Source of the DNA: Planctomycetota bacterium
GTDB taxonomy: Bacteria; Planctomycetota; J058
Direction of reading: 5' to 3'
DNA length: 64,000 bases
NCBI GenBank assembly: GCA_019636275.1
Contig: JAHBXY010000006.1
Span: forward strand, 1 to 64,000
The notes under the pieces are model-generated. The model was given only the letters and a program-made list of their open reading frames with translations, ran no database searches and had not been told where the DNA came from. Shown one piece after another: positions 8,157 through 16,809 of this stretch (the first letter of the stretch is position 1; each line of letters opens with the position of its first letter). The position numbers and the translations under genes are program-made.

Positions 8157-9004
8157 ATGCGCCACGACCCGCTCGCCCCGCCGGAGCGCCGCCTCGTCGA
8201 CGCCGTCCTGGCCCTGGCCGGCCTCGGCCGCGGCGGCGACCCCCGCGCGGCGCTCGCCGACGAGGCGGCGTGGCTGGCGCTCATGGCCCTGGGCGGCCGC
8301 GTCGCGGGCGACCTCGAGCGCCTGCTCGCCGGGACGTGGTGGGCCGGCCACGCCGTCGCGGGGACGTCGAGGGCGAGCCGGGCGAGGTCGTCACGTCGGC
8401 CGGCCGCGCGCGCGCGGCCCTGGCGCTGCTCCTGCGCGAGCAGGCCGCCGAGCGCGACGCCGGCGCGGCCGAGCGGGCCACGGCCGCGCTGGCCTGCGTG
8501 GCGCTGGGCTGCGCCGACCCCGCCACCGGGCGGCTCCTGCAGCAGGGGCTCGCGCACCTCGAGCTGCTCGACATCGTCAAGCAGATCCCGATCGCCGCCC
8601 GCGTGCGGGCGCTGGTCCTCGAGTTCCGCTTCCGCCGCCTCGGCGCCGTGCCCGCCCGCTTCGTCGCCCGCGTGCAGGACCTCCTCGAGCGGCTCGACCG
8701 CGAGGGCCTCCTCGCCGTGGCCCTCCGTGACCGCGCGGCGCCCGAGGCCCAGGCGCGCGAGCTGTTCCACCTGGCGCTCGCCGACGGCGACCCGGGCCTC
8801 AAGGCGCTGCTCGACGCGCTCACCGCCGCAGGGCGGCCGCTCACCGCGCGCGAGCTGGCGCCGGCGCTCGGCGACGGCGCGACGGCGCGCGCGGTCGGGG
8901 CGGCCTGCGCGCGCCTCGCGCGCGCGCTCGAGGGCGGCCCGTGGACGCTCGCGCGCGCGAAGGGGCGCTGGACGCTGCGCCCGCGCGCGGCCGCAGGGAC
9001 CTGA
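8157..9004 (+). CDS. Hypothetical helical protein, interrupted by one frame change
   Basis: Two frames join into one protein of about 280 residues. The first runs from ATG 8157 to about 8362 ('RRLVDAVLALAGLGRGGDPRAAL', 'GTWWAGHAVAG'). The second runs from there to the stop at 9004 ('DVEGEPGEVVTSAGRARAALALLLREQ'). Adding one G to the GGGG at 8360-8363 restores a continuous reading, so a homopolymer undercall or a real -1 indel explains the break. The product is Ala/Leu/Arg-rich and helical, without signal peptide or membrane segment; the last 60 residues look like a small winged-helix or DNA-binding-like domain. I recognise no family. Confidence 0.5.
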
Positions 9005-9015
9005 ACGGCCGTCGA

Positions 9016-9843
9016 TCAGCCCCCGGCGCGCTCGAGCTCGGTCGGGTCGTGCGCGCAGAACACGCGCACGCCCGCGCCCTGGTCGCGCACGAGCTCGCGC
9101 AGGCGCGCCTGGTTGTGGCGCCGCGCGTGGTCGTCGTGGGCCATGAGGCGCTGGAACGCGTCGAGCCCGGGCGTGCAGCGCGGGCGCGCCGGATCGACCT
9201 CGCCGTGGAAGAAGTAGGCGTCGCCCGCGTGGAGCAGCCAGCCGTCCGGCGTGTCGACGGCCACGCCGGCGTGGCCGCGCGTGTGGCCGGCGAGCGGCAC
9301 GAGGAGCAGCTCGGGCGGCAGGCCCGAGATCCGCCGCACGGCCTCGAAGCCGAACCAGCGCTCCCCCTGGTCGGGGTGGTGCAGGACCCAGCGCGGCCGG
9401 TGCGCCCAGGTCTCGGGCCGGTAGCGCATGCGCTCGTGCCAGGTGCGCCGGCACATGGCGGCCTCGTGCTCGCGCGCCAGCACGTGCACCTCGGCGCGCG
9501 GGAAGTCGTCGAGCGCGCCGGCGTGGTCGAAGTCGAGGTGCGTGAGCACGACGTGCCGCACCTCGTCGGGCGAGAAGCCCAGCCGCGCGAGCTGCTGGAC
9601 GGCCGTCTCCTCGCGCGCCAGCCGCGCGCCCATGAGGCGCAGGCGCTTGTCCCAGACGACGCCGCGCCGGCCGAGCACGTCCGACTCGCCCAGGCCGGTG
9701 TCGACGAGCGCCAGGCCGTCGCTCGTCTCGACGAGCAGGCAGTGGCACACGAGGCGCGCGCGCTCGAAGGGCGCGCCGTCGCCGTTGACGAGGTGCCCGC
9801 CGAGCGGGCACAGCGTGGCGCAGTTGAGGTGGTGGACGCGCAC
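9016..9843 (-). CDS. MBL-fold metallo-hydrolase
   Basis: A 275-residue metallo-beta-lactamase-fold protein close to the lactonase/glyoxalase-II-like group. The metal motif reads HLDFDH (His102, Asp104, Asp106, His107), with later ligands in 'LAGHTRGH' and 'LHAGDAYFF'. The second motif position is Asp rather than the common His, a variant frequent in one MBL subgroup. No signal peptide, so cytoplasmic. The GTG start is preceded by TATACT at 6 bases and no Shine-Dalgarno. The substrate is unknown; the length and the N-terminal 'HHLNC' resemble acyl-homoserine-lactone or lactone hydrolases, but that is not proven. Confidence 0.85.
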   Translation of the reverse strand: MRVHHLNCATLCPLGGHLVNGDGAPFERARLVCHCLLVETSDGLALVDTGLGESDVLGRRGVVWDKRLRLMGARLAREETAVQQLARLGFSPDEVRHVVLTHLDFDHAGALDDFPRAEVHVLAREHEAAMCRRTWHERMRYRPETWAHRPRWVLHHPDQGERWFGFEAVRRISGLPPELLLVPLAGHTRGHAGVAVDTPDGWLLHAGDAYFFHGEVDPARPRCTPGLDAFQRLMAHDDHARRHNQARLRELVRDQGAGVRVFCAHDPTELERAGG

Positions 9844-9849
9844 GGGCGG

Positions 9850-9855
9850 AGTATA
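9850..9855 (-). promoter_or_regulatory. -10-like TATACT directly before the MBL-hydrolase GTG
   Basis: On the minus strand TATACT lies 6 bases before GTG 9843, consistent with a leaderless transcript. No -35 or ribosome-binding site is obvious. Confidence 0.45.
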
Positions 9856-9914
9856 GCGCCGCCCGCTTCACGACGCCGGTGGCGCCGACCCGGCGGCCGG
9901 GCCAAGCTGGCCGC

Positions 9915-12773
9915 GTGACGACGCGGGCGCTGGACGCCTTCGAGCAGGCCGAGGTGGCGGCCGTCCGGGCGGCGCTGCAGGGCGGCTGGCTCGGGCGCGA
10001 CGCCCTGCGCGCGGCCCTGCTCCTGCGCGAGGAGCTGCGCGCCGCGGGCGGGCCCGCGCCGCTCCTGCCGCTCCTCGAGGACCACCTGCCGCCCGAGGGG
10101 CGGGTCGCCGCGCGCGCCGCGTGGACCCGCGCCCTGGCCGCCAGCGGCCTGCGACCGCCCCGCCCGCCGCCGCCGGTCACGGCCGAGGCCAGCCAGCGGT
10201 CGCTGGCGCGCCTGCGCCGGCCCGACGACGACGACCCCGAGCCGGTGCGCGCCTTCCTGGCCGCCACCGGCGAGACGACCCGCCGGCTGCCCGGCGACGC
10301 GCCGCCCCTGCCGCTGCCGGACGACTCCCTGCCGCTCACGGCGTCCTGGCGCCCGGCGCCGGCGGCGAAGAGGACGATCGGCGGCCACGAGCTCCTGGGC
10401 GAGCTCGGCCGCGGCGGCATGGGGCGCGTCCACCGCGCGCGCGACCCGCGCCTCGGGCGCGAGGTGGCCCTCAAGACGCTGCTCGCGTTCGAGGCCGACG
10501 CCGAGCTGCTGGCGCGGTTCGAGCTCGAGGCCCGCGTCGCGGCGCGCGTGCAGCACCCCAACGTCGTGGCCGTCCACGGCGCCGGCGTCGACGACGGCGT
10601 GCCCTGGATCGCCATGCAGCTCGTCGACGGCGAGTCGCTCAAGGCGCGCGTCGCCCGCGACGGCCCCCTCGAGCCCACGCACGCGGCGGGCGTCGCCGAG
10701 GCGCTCGCGCGCGCCCTCGCCGCCGCGCACGCCGTGGGCGTCCTGCACCGCGACCTCAAGCCGCACAACGTGCTCCTGGCGCGCGACGGCACGCCGCTCC
10801 TCACCGACTTCGGCCTGGCCAAGCGCCTCGACAAGGGCGAGGACGCGATCACCGTGACCGGCCAGGTCCTGGGCACGCCCGCCTACATGGCGCCCGAGCA
10901 GGCCGAGGGGCGGCAGGGCGCCGTCGACGCGCGCACCGACGTCTACGGCCTGGGGGCGACGCTCTACGAGGCGCTCACGGGCCGCCCGCCCTTCTCCGGG
11001 ACGTCCGCCGTGAACGTGCTCGCCGCGGTCCTCGGCACGGACCCGACGCCGCCGTCGTCGCTGCGCCCGGGGCTCCCGCCGGAGCTGGAGGCGATCTGCC
11101 TCACGTGCCTGGCGAAGGCCCCGCCCGCGCGCTACCCGACCGCCGCCGCCCTCGCCGCCGACCTGCGCCGCTTCCTCGACGGCGAGCCGGTCCACGCCCG
11201 GCCCGAGGGGCGGCTGCGCCGCCTGCTCCGGCGGTCCCGGCGGCAGCGGGCGGCGGCCGCGCGAGCGACGGTCTGGGGCGGCGTCGCCGTGGGGGCCGCC
11301 GTGACGCTGGGCGGCGTCACCGCGGCCCGCGAGGCTGCGCGCGAGCGGCTGGCGCGCGAGTGGGTCGCGGCGCCGGCGGTCGAGCCCCCGACCACGGAGC
11401 TGGCGCGCGCCGACGCGCTGGTCAAGCTCGCCGACGCCCTCCCGGGGGCCTGGCGAGCGCGCTGGCGCGACGCGGTCGCCACGCTCCACACCCGGCGCGG
11501 ACGCGCGCTCATGGCGTCGGGTGACCCGGACCGCGCCGCGCGCGACTTCGAGGCGGCGCTCGCGCTCGCCCCGGATCACCGCGACGCGCTGCTCGGCATG
11601 GCGCGCGCGGGGTACCACACGGGGCGGCACGAGGCCGTCACCTCCACGGTCACGCCGCTCCTGGAGCGCGACCCCGACGACCTCGACGCGCTCGAGCTGC
11701 GCGCGTGGGCCCGCGCCGGCACCGGGCGCGTCGAGGAGGGGCTCGCCGACGCGGAGCGCGTCCTGCGGCGGTCACCGGACAGCCTGGCGGCGCTGGCCGC
11801 CCGGGGGCTCGTGCGGCTCCACCGCAACGAGCTCGAGGCGGCGGCGGCGGACCTGGCGCCCGCCCTGGCGCAGGAGCGGCTCCCCTGGCTCCTGAGCGCG
11901 GTGGCAGAGCTCGAGCTCCGGCGCGGCCGCCGCGAGGCGGCGCGAGCGCTGCTGGAGGAGGCCCTGCGGCTCCAGCCGACGCTCGCCTGGGCCTGGACGG
12001 TGCGAGGCCGGGCGCGCGCGCTCGACGGGGACCTGCAAGGCGCCCTCGCGGACCTCGACGAGTCGCTGCGGCTGAACCCGTACAACCCGGCAGGGCGGCG
12101 GGTGCGCGTCGACGTCAACGCGCGGCTCGGGCGCTGGCAGGAGGTCGTCGCGGACGCCCACGCGGCCCTCGAGCGGGGCACCCCGGAGCCCGACGTGTTC
12201 CTCGTCGCGCGGGCGAGCGCTCGCCTGGAGCTCGGGGACCCCCGGGCCGCGGCGCTCGACGCCTCGCAGGCGCTCGAGCTCCGGCCGACTCCGGAGGCGT
12301 TCGGCGCCCGCGCGAGGGCGCGTGTCGCGCTCGGGCAGCTGGCCGAGGCGAGGGCCGACCTGGAGGCGGCGCTGCGCCTCGCCCCCGGCCACGGCCGGCT
12401 CCTCTCCGACCGCGCGCGGGTGCGCGAGCTCATGGGCGACCTGCCGGGCGCGCTCGAGGACATGGAGGCGGCGCTCGCGGCGCTGCCCGCGGTCGGGGGC
12501 CTCTGGCTGCACCTCGGGCTCCTGCGCGCGCGGGCGGGGGACCTCGCGAGCGCCGAGGCCGCCCTCACCCGGGCGGTCGAGCTCGAGCCGGGGCAGGGCG
12601 GGGTCTGGGCGGCGCGCGCGACGGTGCGCGGCGTGCGCGGCGAGCTCGCCGGGGCCGAGGACGACCTGCGCCGCGCCGAGGGCCTCCTGCCGCCGGGGCA
12701 CCCGGCGCTCGCGGACGCGCGGCGGACGCTCGCCGGGGCGCGCGAGCCCGAGGTCAGCCCACCCGCACGCTGA
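9915..12773 (+). CDS. Membrane Ser/Thr protein kinase with C-terminal TPR array
   Basis: A 952-residue Hanks-type kinase. A helical N-terminal region of about 80 residues and a Pro-rich linker precede the kinase domain (about residues 155-425). It has the Gly loop GRGGMG, Lys in 'EVALKTLL', catalytic HRDLKPHN, DFG in 'LTDFGLAK' and activation-segment end MAPEQ. A membrane helix lies near residues 452-475 ('WGGVAVGAAVTLGGVTAA'). The remaining 470 residues are tandem TPR-like units ('GDPDRAARDFEAALALAPD', 'GDLQGALADLDESLRLNPY'). Catalysis is predicted in the cytoplasm with the TPR scaffold outside. GTG 9915 was chosen over GTG 9879. It converges with the pentapeptide gene, overlapping it by 20 bases. 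Confidence 0.9.
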   Translation: MTTRALDAFEQAEVAAVRAALQGGWLGRDALRAALLLREELRAAGGPAPLLPLLEDHLPPEGRVAARAAWTRALAASGLRPPRPPPPVTAEASQRSLARLRRPDDDDPEPVRAFLAATGETTRRLPGDAPPLPLPDDSLPLTASWRPAPAAKRTIGGHELLGELGRGGMGRVHRARDPRLGREVALKTLLAFEADAELLARFELEARVAARVQHPNVVAVHGAGVDDGVPWIAMQLVDGESLKARVARDGPLEPTHAAGVAEALARALAAAHAVGVLHRDLKPHNVLLARDGTPLLTDFGLAKRLDKGEDAITVTGQVLGTPAYMAPEQAEGRQGAVDARTDVYGLGATLYEALTGRPPFSGTSAVNVLAAVLGTDPTPPSSLRPGLPPELEAICLTCLAKAPPARYPTAAALAADLRRFLDGEPVHARPEGRLRRLLRRSRRQRAAAARATVWGGVAVGAAVTLGGVTAAREAARERLAREWVAAPAVEPPTTELARADALVKLADALPGAWRARWRDAVATLHTRRGRALMASGDPDRAARDFEAALALAPDHRDALLGMARAGYHTGRHEAVTSTVTPLLERDPDDLDALELRAWARAGTGRVEEGLADAERVLRRSPDSLAALAARGLVRLHRNELEAAAADLAPALAQERLPWLLSAVAELELRRGRREAARALLEEALRLQPTLAWAWTVRGRARALDGDLQGALADLDESLRLNPYNPAGRRVRVDVNARLGRWQEVVADAHAALERGTPEPDVFLVARASARLELGDPRAAALDASQALELRPTPEAFGARARARVALGQLAEARADLEAALRLAPGHGRLLSDRARVRELMGDLPGALEDMEAALAALPAVGGLWLHLGLLRARAGDLASAEAALTRAVELEPGQGGVWAARATVRGVRGELAGAEDDLRRAEGLLPPGHPALADARRTLAGAREPEVSPPAR

Positions 12774-13710
12774 CGCGCGGCTGCTCGTCGCCGAGGAACA
12801 GGACGCGCTCGACGCCGTCGACGACGACGGTCACCCGCTCCACCTTGCCGCGCAGGGCCAGGAGCTCGGACACGGCCGCGTCGAGGTCCTCGTGGGGGGC
12901 GGCGACGTCGCCGCGGGCCATGCGCACGGTCTCGTGGGGGATGATCCGCCCGCGCAGCGGCGGCGGCGGCGGCCGCAGGCGCGCCGTCGCCGGGAGGCGC
13001 TCGGTCGGGCGGCGCGGCTCGGAGTCGGGCGGGGCGCCCACCGGGCGGCGGCGCACGACGGTGGGGCGCGGGTCGACGAACGGCAGCGGCTGGCGGAAGG
13101 CGGTGCTCAGGTCGACGCCGCTGAGGTCGGCGCGCGAGAGCGCCGCGCCGGCGATCCGCGCCCGGTGCAGCGACGCGCCGGGGAGGCGCGCGTGCTCGAG
13201 GTCGGCCTCCTCCAGCCAGGCCTCGCCCAGGTCGGCGCGCGACAGGTCGGCCCCGCGCAGGCAGGCCTTCTGCAGCTTGGCCCCGCGCAGGCGGGCCCCG
13301 GTCAGGTGCGCCCGCTCCAGGCGCGCCCCGCGCAGGTCGGCCTGGCTCAGGTCGCAGTCGTCGAGGCGCGCGCCGCTCAGGTCCGCCCCGGCCAGGCGCG
13401 CGCCGGCGAGGTCCTCGCCGCGCAGGTCGATCCCGCGCAGGTCGAGCGCGCCCTCGGCGACGCCCTCGCGCCGCACCTCGGCCAGGAGCTCGCGCAGGTG
13501 CGCGCCCTCCTCGAAGCGCAGGTCGTCGAGCAGCTCCTGGCGGGTGGCGCGGCCGCGCGGCGTGAACCAGCGGATCGTCAGCCGGTCGCCGCCCCGCACC
13601 CCGTCCGGGCGCTCGACGTCCCCCCAGGCCAGCCCGAAGCGCGCCGTGCGCCCCGAGCCCGTCCTCGCCTGACCCCGCGGGTCCTCTCCGGGCGTCGGCG
13701 CCTCGGCCAC
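12754..13710 (-). CDS. Pentapeptide-repeat protein
   Basis: A 318-residue protein. Residues about 35-75 are helical, followed by roughly 28 pentapeptide repeats of A(D/N)LxX type ('GADLSGARLDDCDLSQADLRG' region) that should form a right-handed quadrilateral beta-helix. Then come an Arg/Pro-rich linker and a small C-terminal domain ('VERVTVVVDGVERVLFLGDEQ'). GTG 13710 has a GGAGGGGG tract at about 5 bases; the longer frame upstream crosses into the divergent kinase gene. Pentapeptide folds serve as scaffolds or DNA mimics; nothing here favours one role. It sits between two kinases. Confidence 0.85.
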   Translation of the reverse strand: MAEAPTPGEDPRGQARTGSGRTARFGLAWGDVERPDGVRGGDRLTIRWFTPRGRATRQELLDDLRFEEGAHLRELLAEVRREGVAEGALDLRGIDLRGEDLAGARLAGADLSGARLDDCDLSQADLRGARLERAHLTGARLRGAKLQKACLRGADLSRADLGEAWLEEADLEHARLPGASLHRARIAGAALSRADLSGVDLSTAFRQPLPFVDPRPTVVRRRPVGAPPDSEPRRPTERLPATARLRPPPPPLRGRIIPHETVRMARGDVAAPHEDLDAAVSELLALRGKVERVTVVVDGVERVLFLGDEQPRVSVRVG

Positions 13711-13803
13711 TCGTCCCCCCTCCGCCGGGGCGACCTGCGCGTCGCCCTCACCCCCTCTTCGGCCTGCGAGGGCGAGGACTTGAGCGCGAGGCCTGGGCCG
13801 CAC

Positions 13804-13809
13804 TACGCT
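13804..13809 (+). promoter_or_regulatory. -10-like TACGCT before the kinase GTG
   Basis: TACGCT is followed by 6 bases and GTG 13816, again the spacing expected for a leaderless mRNA. No Shine-Dalgarno is present. Confidence 0.35.
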
Positions 13810-13815
13810 CCCTCC

Positions 13816-15117
13816 GTGGCGCCCTCCCCCGCGGACCTGGCCTACGGCCGGCAGCTCGTCTCGTTCGGCCTCGCGCCGGCCGAGGCCGTGCGCCGCGAGG
13901 CCGCCGCCGCGGCCGCCGGCGGCGTCGGGCTGCGCGAGCACCTCCTGCGGACCGGGCGGGTCACGGCCGAGCAGGACGCCCGCGTCCGCGCGGCGCTGTC
14001 GACCCCGACCTCCGAGCGGCCGACCGCGGCCCGCCCGTCCGATCCCGCGGCGAGCGGGCGGCGCGTGGCGCCGATCGGGCTGCCCCGGCCGGGGTCGTCG
14101 GTCGCCGGGCACGTGGTCGAGCGCGAGCTGGCGCGCGGCGGCGCGGGCGCCGTGTTCGCCGCCCGCGACGCGCAGGGCCGCCCCGTGGCGCTCAAGGTGC
14201 TGCTCGCCGGCTGGCGCGGCGGGGTCCACGCCGAGCGCTTCCGCCGCGAGGCGGCGCTCGGCCAGCGCCTCGACCACCCCGGGATCGTCCGCGTGCTCGA
14301 CCACGGCGAGGACGACGGCCGCGCCTGGCTGACCATGGAGCTGCTCGAGGGCGCCCTGCCCATGGACCGCTTCGCCGCCGCGCGCGGCCTCGACGCCCGC
14401 GCGCGCGTCGACCTGGTCGTGCAGGCCTGCGACGCCGTGCAGCACGCGCACGAGCAGGGGGCGATCCACCGCGACCTCAAGCCGCAGAACCTGCTCGTCA
14501 CGCCCGACGGGCGGGTGAAGGTCGTGGACCTGGGCCTGGCGCGCCTCCTCGACGAGGAGCGGCTCACGCAGAGCGGCGCGACCATGGGCACGATCGAGTA
14601 CATGGCGCCCGAGCAGGTGAAGGGCCAGACGGCCCACGCCGACGCGCGCACCGACGTCTACGCGCTCGGGGTGGTGCTGTTCGAGCTCGTCGCCGGCGAG
14701 GTGCCGTTCAGCGGCCAGACGTCGGTCGAGGTCATGCGCGGGATCCTCGAGGACGCCCCGGTCGACCTCGACGCGCGCGTGAGCGGCCTGCCGCGCGGCC
14801 TGGCGACGGTCGTGGCGATGGCCCTGCAGAAGGACCCCGCCGACCGCCACCCGAGCGCGGTGGCCCTCGGCCGCGACCTGGCGGCCGTGCTCGCGGGGCG
14901 CCCGGAGTCGTCGGCCGGCTGGGAGCGCGCGCGGGCGGCGCGCGCCGCGGCGGCGTGGCCGGCAGGCGGCGGCCCTCGCGGGTCGCCGCGCTGGTCGTCA
15001 TTCCGGCGTGGGGGTCGCCTTCGGGGTCGTGTGTCGGCGACGGTCGCGGCGCGCGGGGCGCGGCCGCGCGCGCCGAGGCCGACCAGGCGCTCGCGGCCGG
15101 CCTCGAGGACGCCCTGA
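13816..15117 (+). CDS. Ser/Thr protein kinase, N-terminal part of a frame-disrupted kinase-TPR gene
   Basis: The kinase part is intact. A helical N-terminal region ('LAYGRQLVSFGLAPAEAVRRE') covers about residues 1-60. The kinase domain (about 98-360) has GAGA-type loop 'ARGGAGAVF', Lys in 'PVALKVLL', HRDLKPQN, a DLG instead of DFG ('VVDLGLAR') and MAPEQ. Coding is normal to about 14940, after which the frame degenerates to a stop at 15117. The expected membrane helix and TPR region continue in other frames, so the original gene probably ran to 16801. The start is GTG 13816. The activity of the product as read cannot be judged. Confidence 0.8.
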   Translation: MAPSPADLAYGRQLVSFGLAPAEAVRREAAAAAAGGVGLREHLLRTGRVTAEQDARVRAALSTPTSERPTAARPSDPAASGRRVAPIGLPRPGSSVAGHVVERELARGGAGAVFAARDAQGRPVALKVLLAGWRGGVHAERFRREAALGQRLDHPGIVRVLDHGEDDGRAWLTMELLEGALPMDRFAAARGLDARARVDLVVQACDAVQHAHEQGAIHRDLKPQNLLVTPDGRVKVVDLGLARLLDEERLTQSGATMGTIEYMAPEQVKGQTAHADARTDVYALGVVLFELVAGEVPFSGQTSVEVMRGILEDAPVDLDARVSGLPRGLATVVAMALQKDPADRHPSAVALGRDLAAVLAGRPESSAGWERARAARAAAAWPAGGGPRGSPRWSSFRRGGRLRGRVSATVAARGARPRAPRPTRRSRPASRTP

Positions 15118-15790
15118 AGGGCCGCCGACCGCTGGCGGACGACGGGCCTGCGCTCGCGGCGCGGCTTGCGGCGGCGCTCGACGGCGCGGGGGCGCCGGCG
15201 GCCTAGGCGCGTGGCCGCCGTCCGAGGGGCTGGTCGCGCTGGCCCGGGGCGACGCGGCGGCCGCCAGGAGGCCGGCTCGACCTCGCCCCCGACGCCACGA
15301 CGACGCGGCCCGAGGCGCCGCGGTCCTCGCCGCCGCCCTCGCCGCATCTGACGAGCGCCACGCCGGCCGCCGTCGCCGCCCCTGGACGCGGCGATCGAGT
15401 GCCGGCGCGCGGCGCCCGGAGCTGCGCGCGTGGCGGGCGCTGGGCGCGGCGGCGCTCGGGCCGCTCGACGCCGGGTGGCGGCGCGCCGAAGGGCGCTCGC
15501 CGACCTCGACGCGGCGGGCGACGCCGCCGGCCAGACCGGGGCCGCGCGCGTCGTCCGCGCGCGCGCCCTCCTCCTCGTCCTCGGTCGGGCGCAGACGAGG
15601 CGGCGTCGGCGCTCGGCGACCTCCGCGCCGCCGCCCGGGTCGACTGGCAGCTGGCCCTGGCGGCCGCCGCGCGGGCGCTCGGCCCGAGCGCGACCTCCTC
15701 GCCGCCGGGACGCCGTGCGCTCGACGGCGCGGCCAGGCCACCGCCCGCCGAGAGGCGCGCGCGGGCGCGTCGCTCGCCAGCTCGGTGGCC
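14940..15790 (+). pseudogene. Frame-scrambled middle part of the kinase-TPR gene
   Basis: Protein-like segments that belong together appear successively in all three plus frames: a membrane-helix-like 'SRVAALVVI'/'GVAFGVV', then 'RAEADQALAAGLEDALKG', 'EGLVALARGDAAAA', 'ELRAWRALGAAALGPLDAGW', 'ADLDAAGDAAGQTGAARVV' and 'AASALGDLRAAARVDWQLALAAAARAL'. At least half a dozen frame switches occur in 850 bases. Flanking coding on both sides is intact, so this is either a decayed linker or a consensus-error hot spot in extreme GC. Confidence 0.6.
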
Positions 15791-16801
15791 GTCGCGCGGG
15801 GCCTGCTCGACGTCGGCGGCGCCCCGCCGCCGCCCGCCCGGCGCGGCGCCCTGGTGGCCGGGCTGCGCGTCCTCCGCCGCCTCGCGCCCGACGAGCCGCT
15901 CCCGCGGGCGGTCGTCGCCGCGCTCCTCGAGGCGAGCTGCAGCTACGCCGGCAGCGGCGACGTCGAGACCGCCACGGCCCTGGCCGAGGTGACGCCCGAC
16001 GACTACGAGGTCCAGCGCCTGGTCGGGCTCCTGGCCGACCGCCAGCGCGGGGTCGAGGGCAAGCGCCTGTGCCTGCCCGCGCTCCGCCGCGCGGTGGACT
16101 TGGCGCCGGCGAAGGACCAGGTCGAGCTCGGCGTGCGCCTGTGCGCGCTCCTGTCGACCACCGGCGCGCGCGAGGAGTGCGTCGCGGCCTGCGACCGGTT
16201 CCTGCCGCTCGTGGCCGACGACGCCGAGGCCCGCTCCGTGATCCTGGTCGCGCGGGGCCGCGTGCGCCGGGCCCTGGGCCAGATCGGTCCGGCCCTCGCG
16301 GACCTCGACGAGGCGGTGGCCCTGGCCCCGGTCGACTTCAAGGCGACGCACGAGCGGGCCCTGGCGCGCCTGGCGGCCGGCGACCCGACGGGCGCCCTGG
16401 CCGACGCGAGCCAGACCCTCCGCCTCCTCCCGGACGCCGGGTCGATCGAGAGCGACCGCATGGTGTGCCTGCTCTGGGACCAGGGCCGCCCGCGCGGCGA
16501 GACGGCCCCCGTGCGCGCGGCGGTCGAGCGGCTGGTCTCGGGGCGCCCCATGTACTCCGGCTGGTGGGTGCGCCTGGCCCTCCTGCAGGTGGAGGCCGAC
16601 GAGCCGGACCCCGCGCGAGCCTCGCTCGAGCGGGCGGCCTCGTGGTTCGCAGAGGAGGAGGCGCCCTGGCTGCGCGGCCTCGCGCCCGAGGTCGCCGCGC
16701 TCGCCGAGGCCCTGGGCGCCGGCGCGGCGGGCGCGCGCGAGCGCCTGGCCGACCTCGTGCGGCGGCTCGACGAGCGGCGCGCCGGCGGGGCGCGGCCGTA
16801 G
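15785..16801 (+). CDS. TPR-rich C-terminal part of the disrupted kinase gene
   Basis: From about 15785 (an in-frame GTG used only as a coordinate) one frame reads continuously for 338 residues of helical, TPR-like sequence ('EARSVILVARGRVRRALG', 'IGPALADLDEAVALAP', 'GDPTGALADASQTLRLLPD'). No separate Shine-Dalgarno or promoter is seen. It lies where the TPR domain of the 13816 kinase should be. It is best read as the C-terminal, likely extracytoplasmic, portion of that kinase; an independent TPR protein is less likely. Confidence 0.65.
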   Translation: MAVARGLLDVGGAPPPPARRGALVAGLRVLRRLAPDEPLPRAVVAALLEASCSYAGSGDVETATALAEVTPDDYEVQRLVGLLADRQRGVEGKRLCLPALRRAVDLAPAKDQVELGVRLCALLSTTGAREECVAACDRFLPLVADDAEARSVILVARGRVRRALGQIGPALADLDEAVALAPVDFKATHERALARLAAGDPTGALADASQTLRLLPDAGSIESDRMVCLLWDQGRPRGETAPVRAAVERLVSGRPMYSGWWVRLALLQVEADEPDPARASLERAASWFAEEEAPWLRGLAPEVAALAEALGAGAAGARERLADLVRRLDERRAGGARP

Positions 16802-16809
16802 CGCCGGAG

